Below are positions 28,126 to 37,584 of a stretch of 47,293 bases of DNA, piece by piece (position 1 is the stretch's first letter; each line of letters opens with the position of its first letter). The DNA is from Aquabacterium sp. (GTDB lineage Bacteria > Pseudomonadota > Gammaproteobacteria > Burkholderiales > Burkholderiaceae_C), in the NCBI RefSeq assembly GCF_021768455.1, contig NZ_JAIZVX010000011.1, positions 1 to 47,293 on the forward strand, read 5' to 3'. The position numbers and the translations under genes were made by a program. The notes below the pieces were generated by a model, which had not been told where the DNA came from, made no database searches, and was given only the letters and a program-made list of their open reading frames with translations.

Positions 28126-30777
28126 ATGAAAGCCGCCCAGATCCGCTCCACGTTCCTGAAGTACTTCGAGTCCAAGGGGCACGCCATCGTGTCCTCCAGC
28201 CCCGTTGTGCCTGGCGACGACCCCACGCTGCTGTTCACCAACGCGGGCATGAACCAGTTCAAGGACGTGTTCCTGGGCTTCGACAAGCGCCCCTACAGCC
28301 GCGCCACCACCTCGCAGAAGTGCATCCGCGCCGGCGGCAAGCACAACGACCTGGACAACGTCGGCTACACCGCGCGCCATCACACCTTCTTCGAAATGCT
28401 GGGCAACTTCAGCTTCGGGGACTATTTCAAGCACGACGCCATCTCCTTCGCCTGGGAGCTGCTGACCGAGCAGTTCAAGCTGCCGAAGGAGAAGCTCTGG
28501 GTCACCGTCTATTCCGAAGACGACGAGGCCTACGAGATCTGGAACAAGGTCGTGGGCGTGCCCGCCGAGCGCATCGTGCGCATCGGTGACAACAAGGGCG
28601 GCCGCTACATGTCCGACAACTTCTGGATGATGGGCGACACCGGCCCCTGCGGCCCCTGCACCGAGATCTTCTACGACCACGGCCCCGAGATCGCCGGCGG
28701 CCCTCCGGGCAGCCCCGATGAAGACGGCGACCGCTACATCGAGATCTGGAACAACGTCTTCATGCAGTTCAACCGCACCGAAGACGGCGTGATGCACCCG
28801 CTGCCCAAGCCCTCGGTCGACACCGGCATGGGCCTGGAGCGCATCGCCACGGTGCTGCAAGGCAAGCACAGCAACTACGAGATCGACCTGTTTGTGGCCC
28901 TGTTGTCTGCGGCCAAGGCGGCCGTGGAAGCCGCGGGCGGCGCCTCGGTGGAAGGGGGCGTTCCGGCCGACAGCCCCTCGCTGAAGGTCATTGCCGACCA
29001 CATCCGCGCCTGCTCCTTCACGGTGGCCGATGGCGTCATCCCCAGCAACGAAGGCCGGGGCTATGTGCTGCGCCGCATCACGCGCCGCGCCATCCGCCAC
29101 GGCTACAAGCTGGGCGCCCGCACCCCCTTCTTCCACAAGCTGGTCGCGGCCCTGGTGGCCGAGATGGGCGAGGCCTACCCTGAGCTGCGCACCAACGAGA
29201 AGCGCATCACCGAGGTGCTCAAGACCGAAGAAGAGCGCTTCTTCCAGACCATTGCCAACGGCATGGAAATCCTGGAGGGCGCCCTGGCTGCTGTCGAAAC
29301 GGCTGGCACAAAGCAGATCGACGGCGAAACCGCCTTCAAGCTGCACGACACCTATGGCTTCCCCGTCGACCTGACCGCCGACGTCTGCCGCGAGCGCGAT
29401 GTCACCGTCGACCAGGCAGGCTTTGACGCCGCCATGGCCCGCCAGCGCGAGCAGGCCCGTGCCGCCGGCAAGTTCAAGATGGCCGCCGGCCTGGAATACA
29501 CCGGCGTGCCCACCGGCTTCCAGGGCTACGAGCACCTGACCGTGGACGGCAGCACCGTCACCGCCATCTACGTGGACGGCGCCCCGGTGCAGCAGGCTTC
29601 GGCCGGCGACGACGCCGTGGTCGTGCTCGACCACACCCCGTTCTACGCCGAGTCCGGCGGCCAGGCTGGTGATGCCGGTGACCTGCGCAACGCCACCAGC
29701 CGCTTCGTGGTGGAAGACACCCTGAAGATCCAGGCCGACGTGTTCGGTCACCACGGCCGCGTGGTCGAGGGTTCGCTCAAGGTCGGCGACGTGCTCAACG
29801 CCAAGGTCGATGCCGAGCAGCGTGCCCGCACCACCCGCAACCACAGCGCCACCCACCTGCTGCACGAAGCCCTGCGCACCGTGCTGGGTGAGCACGTCCA
29901 GCAGAAGGGCTCGCAGGTCACGGCCGAGCGCACCCGTTTCGACTTCGCGCATGGTGCCCCGCTCACGGCCGAAGAAATCCGCGAGATCGAGCAGCTGGTC
30001 AACGCCGAGGTGCTGCTCAACGCCGACACCTCGGCGCAGCTGATGGCCCTGGAAGACGCCCAGAAGACCGGCGCCCAGATGCTGTTCGGCGAGAAGTACG
30101 GCGAGGTCGTGCGCGTGCTGACCATCGGCAACACCAAGGAACTCTGCGGGGGCACCCACGTGCACCGCACGGGTGACATCGGCCTGTTCAAGGTCGTCTC
30201 CGAAGGCGGTGTGGCCGCAGGCGTGCGCCGCATCGAGGCCGTGACCGGTGAGGCCGCTCTGGCCTACACCCAGAACCTGGAAGCCACCGTGCAGGGCGTG
30301 GCCGCCTTGCTCAAGGCTGCCCCCCACGAGGTGCCGGCCCGTGTGGCCTCGGCCCAGGACCAGATCCGTGCCCTGGAGAAGGAAATCGCCGCGCTCAAGG
30401 GCAAGCTGGCATCGGCCCAGGGTGACGAGCTCATGGCCCAGGCCGTCGAGGTCAAGGGTGTGAAGGTGCTGGCCGCGACGCTGGAAGGCGCCGACGCCAA
30501 GACCCTGCGCGAGACCATGGACAAGCTGAAAGACAAGCTCAAGACCGCCGCCATCGTGCTGGCCGCGGTCGAGGGTGGCAAAGTGCAGATCGCCGCAGGC
30601 GTGACCGCCGACACCACCGCCAAGGTCAAGGCGGGCGAGCTGGTCAACTTCGTGGCCCAGCAGGTCGGTGGCAAGGGTGGCGGCAAGCCCGACATGGCCA
30701 TGGCCGGCGGCACCGATGCCTCGGGTCTGCCCGCGGCACTGGCCGGCGTGCAGGCCTGGGTGGCCGAGCGCCTCTGA
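28126..30777 (+). CDS. alaS: Alanyl-tRNA synthetase
   Basis: An 883-residue class II synthetase of standard length. The catalytic domain starts with [14 protein letters not shown] and includes the [14 protein letters not shown] motif 1 and 2 region and [15 protein letters not shown] (motif 3). The editing domain has [12 protein letters not shown] and [13 protein letters not shown] zinc/editing residues. A DHHA1-like oligomerisation domain closes the protein. It is preceded by GAGAAAG and followed by a strong terminator. Confidence 0.97.
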   Translation: MKAAQIRSTFLKYFESKGHAIVSSSPVVPGDDPTLLFTNAGMNQFKDVFLGFDKRPYSRATTSQKCIRAGGKHNDLDNVGYTARHHTFFEMLGNFSFGDYFKHDAISFAWELLTEQFKLPKEKLWVTVYSEDDEAYEIWNKVVGVPAERIVRIGDNKGGRYMSDNFWMMGDTGPCGPCTEIFYDHGPEIAGGPPGSPDEDGDRYIEIWNNVFMQFNRTEDGVMHPLPKPSVDTGMGLERIATVLQGKHSNYEIDLFVALLSAAKAAVEAAGGASVEGGVPADSPSLKVIADHIRACSFTVADGVIPSNEGRGYVLRRITRRAIRHGYKLGARTPFFHKLVAALVAEMGEAYPELRTNEKRITEVLKTEEERFFQTIANGMEILEGALAAVETAGTKQIDGETAFKLHDTYGFPVDLTADVCRERDVTVDQAGFDAAMARQREQARAAGKFKMAAGLEYTGVPTGFQGYEHLTVDGSTVTAIYVDGAPVQQASAGDDAVVVLDHTPFYAESGGQAGDAGDLRNATSRFVVEDTLKIQADVFGHHGRVVEGSLKVGDVLNAKVDAEQRARTTRNHSATHLLHEALRTVLGEHVQQKGSQVTAERTRFDFAHGAPLTAEEIREIEQLVNAEVLLNADTSAQLMALEDAQKTGAQMLFGEKYGEVVRVLTIGNTKELCGGTHVHRTGDIGLFKVVSEGGVAAGVRRIEAVTGEAALAYTQNLEATVQGVAALLKAAPHEVPARVASAQDQIRALEKEIAALKGKLASAQGDELMAQAVEVKGVKVLAATLEGADAKTLRETMDKLKDKLKTAAIVLAAVEGGKVQIAAGVTADTTAKVKAGELVNFVAQQVGGKGGGKPDMAMAGGTDASGLPAALAGVQAWVAERL

Positions 30778-30824
30778 GCCTGTTCACCACGGCACGCCGC
30801 ATCGGCGTGCATTGCTCACGCACC

Positions 30825-30846
30825 AGGCGCCTTCGGGCGCCTTTTT
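30825..30846 (+). terminator. Rho-independent terminator of alaS
   Basis: AGGCGCC-TTC-G-GGCGCCT hairpin followed by TTTTTC. A second hairpin (GCACGCC-GCAT-CGGCGTGC region, 30792-30810) lies just before it. Confidence 0.87.
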
Positions 30847-30977
30847 CGTTGGCGCAGCGCCGGGAGGGTGTTCAGAATGTCAGGCACGCATCCTTTGTGA
30901 CGCGCAACATCCTGTTTGGCTTGACTTCGCCTCCCTAAAGTACAGACACCGAGGAAGTCAAACAGAAGGTGATGTCC

Positions 30978-31922
30978 ATGCCCGAGAACCTGAGCCAGAA
31001 CACGCATCAACACGGACGCGAACAGACCCAGGCGTCTGCCGCCCATGTGGCGCAGCACCCGATCATCCCGCGCGAGCGACTGCAGTTCAAGCTCGACGCC
31101 GACGACATCCCCACCTACTGGATGGGCGGCGACGCCTTCCAGAGCCGTTTCTGGGATGCCCTCTCCATCATCTTCCCGCCCGGCGAAAAGTACTTCATGA
31201 ACTGCGTGCGGGACTACCGCGACCAGATCACCGACCCCAAGCTGCTGCAGGACATCAAGGACTTCAACCGCCAGGAAGCACAGCACAGCATGGTGCACCG
31301 CCAGGACAACGACCGGCTGCGCAAGCAGGGTGTCGATGTGGACCGCTGGGGCGCCTACGTCGACAACATGCTGAACAAGGAATACCGTGGCAAGTACAGC
31401 AAGGCCTACAACCTGGCCGTGACCTCGGCGCTGGAGCACTTCACTTCCATCATCGCGCACAGCCTGTTCGACAAGCGGGACGTGATGAAGGCGGCGCACC
31501 CCCATGTGCGCGCCATGTACGCCTGGCACGCCATCGAAGAGGTCGAGCACAAGGGAGTGGCCTACGACGTGATGGAGGACTACGCCAAGGTGGGCTACCT
31601 GATGCGCGTCTGGGCCCTGGTCCACGCGACCTTCATGTTCCCGGCCACGATCTTCACGATCCAGCGTGCGCTGTTCATCCACGATGGCTTCAGCGCCTGG
31701 CAGCGCGCCAAGCTCATGGCCAAGGGCATGGTCTGGCTGTTCAAGCCGGGCGGCCTGCTGCAGCCCATGCTCAAGGCCTATTGGACTTACTACAAGCCCG
31801 GCTACCACCCCTGGCAGGAAACCGAGCAGCCTGGCTACGAGCACTGGCTGGCCGCCTTCAACGCCAGCGGCGATCCGCTCAAGGCGAGCGAGCAGACCCG
31901 CTCGGCCATGGCCCTGGTCTGA
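30978..31922 (+). CDS. PF10118 family protein (COG3687 'metal-dependent hydrolase'), copy 1
   Basis: A 314-residue protein of the family annotated as predicted metal-dependent hydrolase. Its acidic and His residues follow a ferritin-like di-iron pattern: Glu70, Glu100-x2-His103 (RQEAQHSMVH), Glu153 (ALEHFTS) and Glu188-x2-His191 (IEEVEHKGVAYDV). This suggests an oxygenase-like or oxidase activity rather than simple hydrolysis, but no member is characterised that I know of. There is a membrane-prone segment near 210-235. GAAGG 8 nt upstream favours this ATG over GTG/ATG codons 6-9 bp earlier. Paralogue of the next gene. Confidence 0.88.
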   Translation: MPENLSQNTHQHGREQTQASAAHVAQHPIIPRERLQFKLDADDIPTYWMGGDAFQSRFWDALSIIFPPGEKYFMNCVRDYRDQITDPKLLQDIKDFNRQEAQHSMVHRQDNDRLRKQGVDVDRWGAYVDNMLNKEYRGKYSKAYNLAVTSALEHFTSIIAHSLFDKRDVMKAAHPHVRAMYAWHAIEEVEHKGVAYDVMEDYAKVGYLMRVWALVHATFMFPATIFTIQRALFIHDGFSAWQRAKLMAKGMVWLFKPGGLLQPMLKAYWTYYKPGYHPWQETEQPGYEHWLAAFNASGDPLKASEQTRSAMALV

Positions 31923-32164
31923 GCCCAGCCTTTTTGCTTCTTGCGCTTCGCAAAGCCCCTCCGGGGGCTTTGTGCGTTGTGGCGGGGCCCGGTGCGGCCT
32001 AGGGAAAGTACCGGGGCGTGGCTGTCGCCAGCGAAACCTTGCTGTCACCGTTCATCCTGTGGTGAACGCCTTCGATTTTCAACAATGCATGCACTGATCG
32101 GACAAGCTGCCTGCCGTGGGCACCCGATCAGGACGTGGATCACAAAACCGAAGAGGCACGCACC

Positions 32165-33055
32165 ATGACCCAGCACCATCCGGCCCAACATCCCATCGTC
32201 CCCAGAGAGCGCCTGGACTTCAACCTCAACGACCAGGACATCCCCAAATACTGGTTCGAAGGCGACCCCTTCAAGACGCGCCTGTTCGACGCCATGTCCA
32301 TCATCTTCCCGCCCGGCGAGAAGTTCTTCATGGTCAGCGTGCGGGATTTCCGTGACCGCATCACCGACCCGAAGCTGCTGGACGAAATCAAGGGCTTCAA
32401 CCGCCAGGAAGCCCAGCACAGCATGGTGCACGAGCAGTACAACCAGCGCCTGCGCCAGCAAGGCATCGATGTCGACCGCCTGACCCGGTGGCTCGACGAC
32501 CTGCTCTTCAAGAACTACCGGGGCCGCTTCAGCCGCGAATACACCCTGGCCATCACCTGTGCGCTGGAGCATTTCACCTCCATCGGCGCGCACTCCCTGT
32601 TCGACGAGCGCGACGTGATGAAGCACGCCGACCACCGCCTGCGCGCCATGTACTCCTGGCATGCCATCGAAGAGGTCGAGCACAAGGGCGTGGCCTACGA
32701 CGTGATGAACGACTATGCCAAGGTTGGCTATGTCAAGCGCATCGCCGCCATGCTGCACACCAGCGTGATGTTCCCGCTGACCATCCATTACTTCTGCGAC
32801 GAGATGCTGAAGATGGACGGCTTCAGCTGGTGGCAACGTCGCAAGATGCACCTCAAAGGCCTGTGGTGGACGCTCAAGCCGCGTGGTGGCCTCGTCGCCC
32901 CCATGGTGATGCCGTATTTCACCTATTACCGCCGCAACTTCCACCCCTGGCAGGAGGCGGATCAACCGGGATACGAGCAGTGGGTCGAGGCCTTCAACCT
33001 GCACCGTGACCCGATCGAGGCGAGCGAACTCATGCGCGCCGCCATGGCCCGCTGA
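32165..33055 (+). CDS. PF10118 family protein, copy 2
   Basis: A 296-residue tandem paralogue of the preceding gene, lacking its 20-residue N-terminal extension. The same candidate ligands are kept: Glu52, Glu82-x2-His85, Glu134 and Glu169-x2-His172. Large stretches are identical (FNRQEAQHSMVH, WHAIEEVEHKGVAYDVM), yet the surrounding sequence has diverged, so the duplication is not recent. A 242-bp gap separates the copies and holds a hairpin (CAAAGCCCC-TCC-GGGGGCTTTG, 31951-31972) without a good T-run. The AraC-type gene downstream may control the pair. Confidence 0.88.
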   Translation: MTQHHPAQHPIVPRERLDFNLNDQDIPKYWFEGDPFKTRLFDAMSIIFPPGEKFFMVSVRDFRDRITDPKLLDEIKGFNRQEAQHSMVHEQYNQRLRQQGIDVDRLTRWLDDLLFKNYRGRFSREYTLAITCALEHFTSIGAHSLFDERDVMKHADHRLRAMYSWHAIEEVEHKGVAYDVMNDYAKVGYVKRIAAMLHTSVMFPLTIHYFCDEMLKMDGFSWWQRRKMHLKGLWWTLKPRGGLVAPMVMPYFTYYRRNFHPWQEADQPGYEQWVEAFNLHRDPIEASELMRAAMAR

Positions 33056-33147
33056 ATGCGCGGCGCCGCTCGGACACATTTCCCCACCAAGCCCACCCGA
33101 GTTGGTTAGACTTCGGCACACTCATTGGGAGTGTGCCGATTTCGTTT

Positions 33148-34215
33148 ATGCGTATTCCACTTCCGCCAGCCATGCTGGAGGCGCTGGGCATCAAGCCCAT
33201 CCCCATGTTCATGCTGTCCAGCTGGGTCAAGGCGGCCGCCAAGTGCGGCTTCAATGTCCAGCCCCTCTTCAAAGAGGCGGGCATCACCATCGACATCATC
33301 CGGCTCGAAGAAGCCCGGGTTTCGCCGCTGCAGCTCGTCTCGGTGCTGGAGCAGTGCGTGGCGATGTCGCCGGAGAAGTACTTCCCGCTGATCCTGGGGG
33401 ACACCTTCGCCTTCGAGTCCCTGCCCGAGTTCGAAACGCTGCTGACCACCAGCCCGACGCTGCGCGATGCGCTCAAGGTGGCCAAGATGGCGCGCAAGGT
33501 CGTGTTGCCGTGGATCACCATCGAGCTGGCAGAGCAGGGCGACGAGGCCCGTGTGCTGTTGGGCTTTGATGTGCCGGTGCCCAACCTGGCCGGTTTTGGG
33601 CTGCCCCTGCACCTGGTCACCCACGCCATCATGGCCTGTGTGCGCAAGTTCGGCCGCAACCTCACGGGCAACGAAGACAGCTTCCGCGAGGTCCACTTCA
33701 TGATCGAAGAGGTCCGCACGCCGTATGCCGAGCAGATCCGTGCCTTCTTTCCCGTGCCGGTGAAGTTCGGCCAGCGGGAAGACGCCCTGGTGTTCGACCG
33801 CGCCGCCCTTGATCTGCCCCTGGAGGGCGCCTTCCCGGCGCTGCACGAGCAGGCCCATTTCCTGGCCGAACAGCGCCTGGGCAAGGAGACCCGCCGCCAG
33901 GGCGTGGCCGCCGAGGTGGAGGACCTCATCGCCCGCGACCCGACCCTGCTGGCCCTGGGCGTGGAGGAAATGGCCGATCGCCTCAACCTCCACCCCCGCA
34001 CCCTGCAGCGGCGCCTCAAGGACGAGAACGACAGCTACCTGCACGTGCAGGCCCGCATGCGGCATCGCCTGGCCTGCGAGTGGCTGAAGGAAGGCAAGGT
34101 GTCGATCGACGACATCAGCGTGCGCCTGGGCTTCTCCGACCGCCGCGCCTTCACGGCGGCCTTCAAGCGCTGGGAGGGCTGCACGCCCTCCGCCTGGCGC
34201 GACAAGCTGCTCTGA
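33148..34215 (+). CDS. AraC-family regulator with arabinose-binding-like N-terminus, copy 1
   Basis: A 355-residue regulator. Residues 25-210 fit the PF12625 (OruR/ArgR-like) sensor domain, and the C-terminus carries the double HTH: LGVEEMADRLNLHPRTLQRRLKDE and VSIDDISVRLGFSDRRAFTAAFKRWEGCTPSAWR. This subgroup often controls genes for lipid or alkane-type substrates next door. A GTG at 33133 with GGGA before it is an alternative start adding five residues. It is convergent with cioB. Confidence 0.88.
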   Translation: MRIPLPPAMLEALGIKPIPMFMLSSWVKAAAKCGFNVQPLFKEAGITIDIIRLEEARVSPLQLVSVLEQCVAMSPEKYFPLILGDTFAFESLPEFETLLTTSPTLRDALKVAKMARKVVLPWITIELAEQGDEARVLLGFDVPVPNLAGFGLPLHLVTHAIMACVRKFGRNLTGNEDSFREVHFMIEEVRTPYAEQIRAFFPVPVKFGQREDALVFDRAALDLPLEGAFPALHEQAHFLAEQRLGKETRRQGVAAEVEDLIARDPTLLALGVEEMADRLNLHPRTLQRRLKDENDSYLHVQARMRHRLACEWLKEGKVSIDDISVRLGFSDRRAFTAAFKRWEGCTPSAWRDKLL

Positions 34216-34224
34216 GATGGCGCT

Positions 34225-35241
34225 TCAGGCGTAGCTGAGCGCCTTGGCCTTGCCGCCAAACACCCGGTACACGAACACCGTGTAGAGCCCGATGGCCGGC
34301 AGGCTGACGGCCGCTCCGGCCAGCAGGATCTTCAGCGAGCCGGGTGCGGCGGCGGTCTGCCATACATCGAGCCGGTCGAGCAGCACATACGGGTACAGGC
34401 TATAGGCCAGGCCCAGTCCGCCGACCAGCATCACGCTGATGGCCAGCGTCAGCGGCAGCCAGCACAGCTTGCCCTCTCCAGGTGCCGCGCCCACGATGCG
34501 GTGCGAGTTCAGGAGCCCGCGCAGCGCGACCAGGGCCAGGCCCGACATCAGCGGCACCGGCAGCAGCGCCAGGATGTTGGGGAAGCTGAACCAGCGTTCA
34601 CGCACCGTGGTGCTGATCAGCGGTGTGGCCACCGAGACCAGCGCCAGGCCCAGCAGCATCGCAGGCCAGGCCCGTTTGGCCCAGACCACGGCGCGGCGCT
34701 GCAGCCCGCCTTCCGTCTTGAGGATCAGCCAGCAGGCGCCCAGCAGCACGTAGCTCACAGGCAGGGTCAGCGCGATGAGGGTGGAGAAGGCGTAGTCCGC
34801 CGCGCTCTCGCCCAGGCCCATGACGTATCGGCCCAGCATCCAGCCCTGGGCCACCGAGGCCAGCACCGAGCCCACGAAGAACAGCCGGTTCCACAGCGGT
34901 TTGTGGTCTGCCCGCGCCTTGACGCGGAAGTCGAAGGCCACGCCGCGCAGGATCAGGCCCAGCAGCATCAGCGTCACCGGCAGGTACAGTGCCCCCAGGA
35001 TCACCCCCTGGGCCTTGGGGAAGGCCACCAGCAGCAGACCCACGCCCAGCACCAGCCAGGTCTCGTTGGCATCCCAGAAAGGCCCGATGGACGAGACCAT
35101 GGTGTCGCGCTCGGCGTCACCCTGGCCGAGGGGGAGCAGCATGCCCACGCCCAGGTCGTAGCCGTCGAGCACGACGTAGACCAGCATGGCCAGGCCCATC
35201 AGTAGCCAGAACAGCACGGGCAGGAATTGGTCGAAGGTCAT
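34225..35241 (-). CDS. cioB: Cytochrome bd-type (cyanide-insensitive) quinol oxidase subunit II
   Basis: A 338-residue CydB/CioB protein with about eight membrane segments. The N-terminus has the family motif YVVLDGYDLGVGMLLP, followed by IGPFWDANETWLV. It scaffolds subunit I in the membrane and is required for heme assembly. It starts 3 bp after the cioA stop, with GGAG before the ATG. Confidence 0.95.
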   Translation of the reverse strand: MTFDQFLPVLFWLLMGLAMLVYVVLDGYDLGVGMLLPLGQGDAERDTMVSSIGPFWDANETWLVLGVGLLLVAFPKAQGVILGALYLPVTLMLLGLILRGVAFDFRVKARADHKPLWNRLFFVGSVLASVAQGWMLGRYVMGLGESAADYAFSTLIALTLPVSYVLLGACWLILKTEGGLQRRAVVWAKRAWPAMLLGLALVSVATPLISTTVRERWFSFPNILALLPVPLMSGLALVALRGLLNSHRIVGAAPGEGKLCWLPLTLAISVMLVGGLGLAYSLYPYVLLDRLDVWQTAAAPGSLKILLAGAAVSLPAIGLYTVFVYRVFGGKAKALSYA

Positions 35242-35244
35242 GGT

Positions 35245-36648
35245 TCAGGCTCCGGTGGCGGGCAAGGCAGGGGAGGCCGCTGTGGCCGCTATGGCTGGCG
35301 CGCCAGGGAGCATGTCGCTGGGCAGGGGCAGGGGCTTGGCCGCCATGTAACGCAGCACGCCCAGGTAGGCCAGCAGCAGGGCCACGTAGGTGCTCACATA
35401 CAAGGCCAGCGTCAGGGCGATGTGGGGGGCGGGCACGGCAGAGGCCACGTCGGCCGTGCGCAGCAGGCCGTAGACCATGTAGGGCTGGCGACCGATTTCG
35501 GTCACGTACCAGCCGGCCACGGTGGCCACCCAGCCCGAGAAGGTCATGCCCAGCAGCCACCACAGCATGGGGCGGGGCAGGGCGCTGGCCTGCCAGCCGG
35601 CGCGCCGCAACAGCCAGCAGCCCAGCCAGCTGGCCGCCAGCATCAGCACGCCGACGCCCACCATGATGCGAAAGCCGAAGAACAGCGGCTTGACCGGGGG
35701 ATGGGCGCCTGCGAACTCGCTCAGGCCCTGGATCTCGCCGTCCGGATCGTGGGTCAGGATGAGGCTGGCCAGCTTGGGGATCTCGATGGCGAAATGGTTG
35801 CGCTGCGTGGCCTCGTCTGGCCACGCGAACAGCAGCAGGGGCGCACCCTTTTCGGTGTGCCACACGCCCTCCATGGCGGCGATCTTGGCTGGCTGGTGCT
35901 CGCGGGTGTTCAGGCCATGCATGTCGCCCGCCACGATCTGCAGTGGGATCAGGATGGCCGCCGCCGTGAGCGCCAGGCGCATCACCTTGGGTGTGCTGAC
36001 GTTGGCGTGGCCCCGCAGGATCTGCCAGGCGCTCACGCCCGCCATCAGGAAGCACACGGTCAGGCCAGAGGCCAGCAGCATGTGCACCAGCCGGTAAGGG
36101 AAGCTGGGGTTGAACACGATGGCCCACCAGTCGACCGCAAAGAACTCGCCATTGACCACCTCGTGGCCGGCAGGCGTCTGCAGCCAGGAGTTCAGGCTCA
36201 GGATCCAGAAGGCGCTCATGGTCGTGCCGAAGGCGACCAGGAAGGTGGCAGCCAGGTGCACGCGCTCGCTCACGCGGCCATGGCCATAGAGCATCACGCC
36301 CAGGAAGGTGGCCTCAAGGAAGAAGGCCGTGAGCACCTCATAGCCCAGCAAGGGCCCGGCGATGTTGCCGACCTTTTCCATGAAGCCGGGCCAGTTGGTG
36401 CCGAACTGGAAGCTCATGGTCAGGCCGCTGACCACGCCCAGGGCAAAGGTCAGCGCGAACACCTTGGTCCAGAAGCGGTAGGCACCCAGCCAGGCCGGGG
36501 CCTGGGTGCGCAGCCAGCGCCAGCGCATGAACAGCAGCATCCAGCCCATGGCGATGCTGATCGTGGGGAAAAGGATGTGGAAGGTGATGTTGGCCGCGAA
36601 CTGCATGCGCGACAGCACCAGAGGGTCGAGGGCGTCTGAGGGAGACAT
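35245..36648 (-). CDS. cioA: Cytochrome bd-type quinol oxidase subunit I, CIO subgroup
   Basis: A 467-residue CydA/CioA protein that oxidises quinol and reduces O2 to water with hemes b558, b595 and d. Seen are the heme b595 ligand His24 (ITFHILFPT), the LTAFFLEATFLGVMLYG proton-channel acidic residue, SLNSWLQTPAG, the heme b558 His in VHMLLASGL, and GLNTREHQPAKIAAMEG. The Q-loop after this is short, which places it with the cyanide-insensitive CIO type. It is co-transcribed with the gbsR-like gene 6 bp upstream. Confidence 0.95.
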   Translation of the reverse strand: MSPSDALDPLVLSRMQFAANITFHILFPTISIAMGWMLLFMRWRWLRTQAPAWLGAYRFWTKVFALTFALGVVSGLTMSFQFGTNWPGFMEKVGNIAGPLLGYEVLTAFFLEATFLGVMLYGHGRVSERVHLAATFLVAFGTTMSAFWILSLNSWLQTPAGHEVVNGEFFAVDWWAIVFNPSFPYRLVHMLLASGLTVCFLMAGVSAWQILRGHANVSTPKVMRLALTAAAILIPLQIVAGDMHGLNTREHQPAKIAAMEGVWHTEKGAPLLLFAWPDEATQRNHFAIEIPKLASLILTHDPDGEIQGLSEFAGAHPPVKPLFFGFRIMVGVGVLMLAASWLGCWLLRRAGWQASALPRPMLWWLLGMTFSGWVATVAGWYVTEIGRQPYMVYGLLRTADVASAVPAPHIALTLALYVSTYVALLLAYLGVLRYMAAKPLPLPSDMLPGAPAIAATAASPALPATGA

Positions 36649-36654
36649 GGATCA

Positions 36655-37233
36655 TCACTCCTGTGAATCGGGGCGAGGCTTTCGGCTGCCGACGACCTTG
36701 AGCTGGCCGGTGAACTCGAGCAACTTGCCCACCTTGGAGCCCAGCGTCATCAGCTGGGAGAGGGTCTTGGGATCGAGGTGCTGCACCTCGTCAAACCAGT
36801 GCGTGAGCATCTCGATCAGCTCGTGCATGCCGCGCATGCGTTCCTGGGCGACGCGGTCTTCCTCGCTGCTGGGGTGCTCCAGCAAGGCGCCGCGCAGCAT
36901 CGACAGGGTGGGCTCCACCTCGCGGCGGCGCCGCTCCTCGGCCAGGGTGCGGAAGATCTCCCAGGCGTCCGATGGCGCCTCGAAGTACTCCCGGCGGTCG
37001 CCGGGCTGGTGCAGCAGCTTGACCAGTCGCCAGGCCTGCAGCTCCTTCAGGCCCATGCTCACGTTCGAGCGGCTGAAGGACAGGCTTTCTGCGATCTCGT
37101 CGGCGTTCAGCGGCCGGGGTGACACAAAAATCAGCGCATAGATCTGGCCGACGGTGCGGTTGATGCCCCAGCGGCTGCCCATTTCACCGAAATGCGAGAC
37201 GAAACGCTGGACGAGGGGGCTCATGCTGGTCAT
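36655..37233 (-). CDS. GbsR/MarR-family transcriptional regulator
   Basis: A 192-residue winged-HTH repressor: RTVGQIYALIFVSPRPLNADEIAESLSFSRSNVSMGLKELQAWRLV is the DNA-binding part, followed by RREYFEAPSDAWEIFRTLAEERRRREVEP and a helical dimerisation tail. GbsR-type proteins in proteobacteria are often found upstream of cio genes. Here it is the first gene of the gbsR-cioA-cioB unit, so it probably controls its own operon through the dyad at 37279-37296. A second ATG three codons in is possible. Confidence 0.88.
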   Translation of the reverse strand: MTSMSPLVQRFVSHFGEMGSRWGINRTVGQIYALIFVSPRPLNADEIAESLSFSRSNVSMGLKELQAWRLVKLLHQPGDRREYFEAPSDAWEIFRTLAEERRRREVEPTLSMLRGALLEHPSSEEDRVAQERMRGMHELIEMLTHWFDEVQHLDPKTLSQLMTLGSKVGKLLEFTGQLKVVGSRKPRPDSQE

Positions 37234-37251
37234 GACGAGGAGGGGGCTGGT

Positions 37252-37265
37252 TTGATCAGGCTCAA
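37252..37265 (-). promoter_or_regulatory. FNR/Anr-like box before the gbsR-cioAB operon
   Basis: TTGATCAGGCTCAA differs from the TTGAT-N4-ATCAA consensus at one base. It lies about 19 bp before the gbsR-like start, close to the likely transcription start, a position that would suit repression under low oxygen. Prediction by eye only. Confidence 0.4.
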
Positions 37266-37278
37266 GTATGTATCGAAG

Positions 37279-37296
37279 TTTCAGGAATTACTGAAA
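37279..37296 (-). promoter_or_regulatory. Palindromic operator candidate before gbsR-cioAB
   Basis: TTTCAG-GAATTA-CTGAAA is a perfect 6-bp inverted repeat with a 6-bp spacer, 46 bp before the gbsR-like start. The form suits a dimeric winged-HTH repressor, so autoregulation by the GbsR-like protein is the simplest reading. Confidence 0.55.
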
Positions 37297-37522
37297 ATTA
37301 ATGAAAGGCAGGACGCTGTCGTGGAATTACACCTTGTCACCCTTGGGGTGACTTCGGGTAAGTGCGGGGGGCGAAGGGCCTTGAGGAACCCACTTGCTTG
37401 GGGGGAGTGGTGGTTTTTCTGCCGGTGACCGGCTTGTCTCGCCTTGCCGGTCGCCGCCCCCGGGTCTAAATTAAGACATTCAGACGACCGTTTGAAAGCC
37501 GATCTGAATTGGGCCTCGAACA

Positions 37523-37540
37523 TGAACACGTTTGTGTTCA
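37523..37540 (+). promoter_or_regulatory. Palindrome upstream of the second AraC-type regulator
   Basis: TGAACAC-GTTT-GTGTTCA is a perfect 7-bp inverted repeat, 44 bp before the ATG. It is followed by A-runs rather than T-runs on the coding strand, so it is not a terminator; an operator or an mRNA leader hairpin is more likely. Confidence 0.5.
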
Positions 37541-37584
37541 AAAAAGAGGCAGTCCCGCCGATTCACTGACTTCTCTGGAACACC

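Larger units (their letters stand above)
37234..37584. other. Divergent intergenic region between gbsR-cioAB and the second araC gene
   Basis: There is no gene in these 351 bp. They hold the two operator candidates for the cio operon on the left, a G-rich stretch around 37380-37410, a GGCAAGGCGAGA-type GC-rich hairpin region near 37420-37455, and the dyad at 37523-37540 near the araC-type start. Confidence 0.7.
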
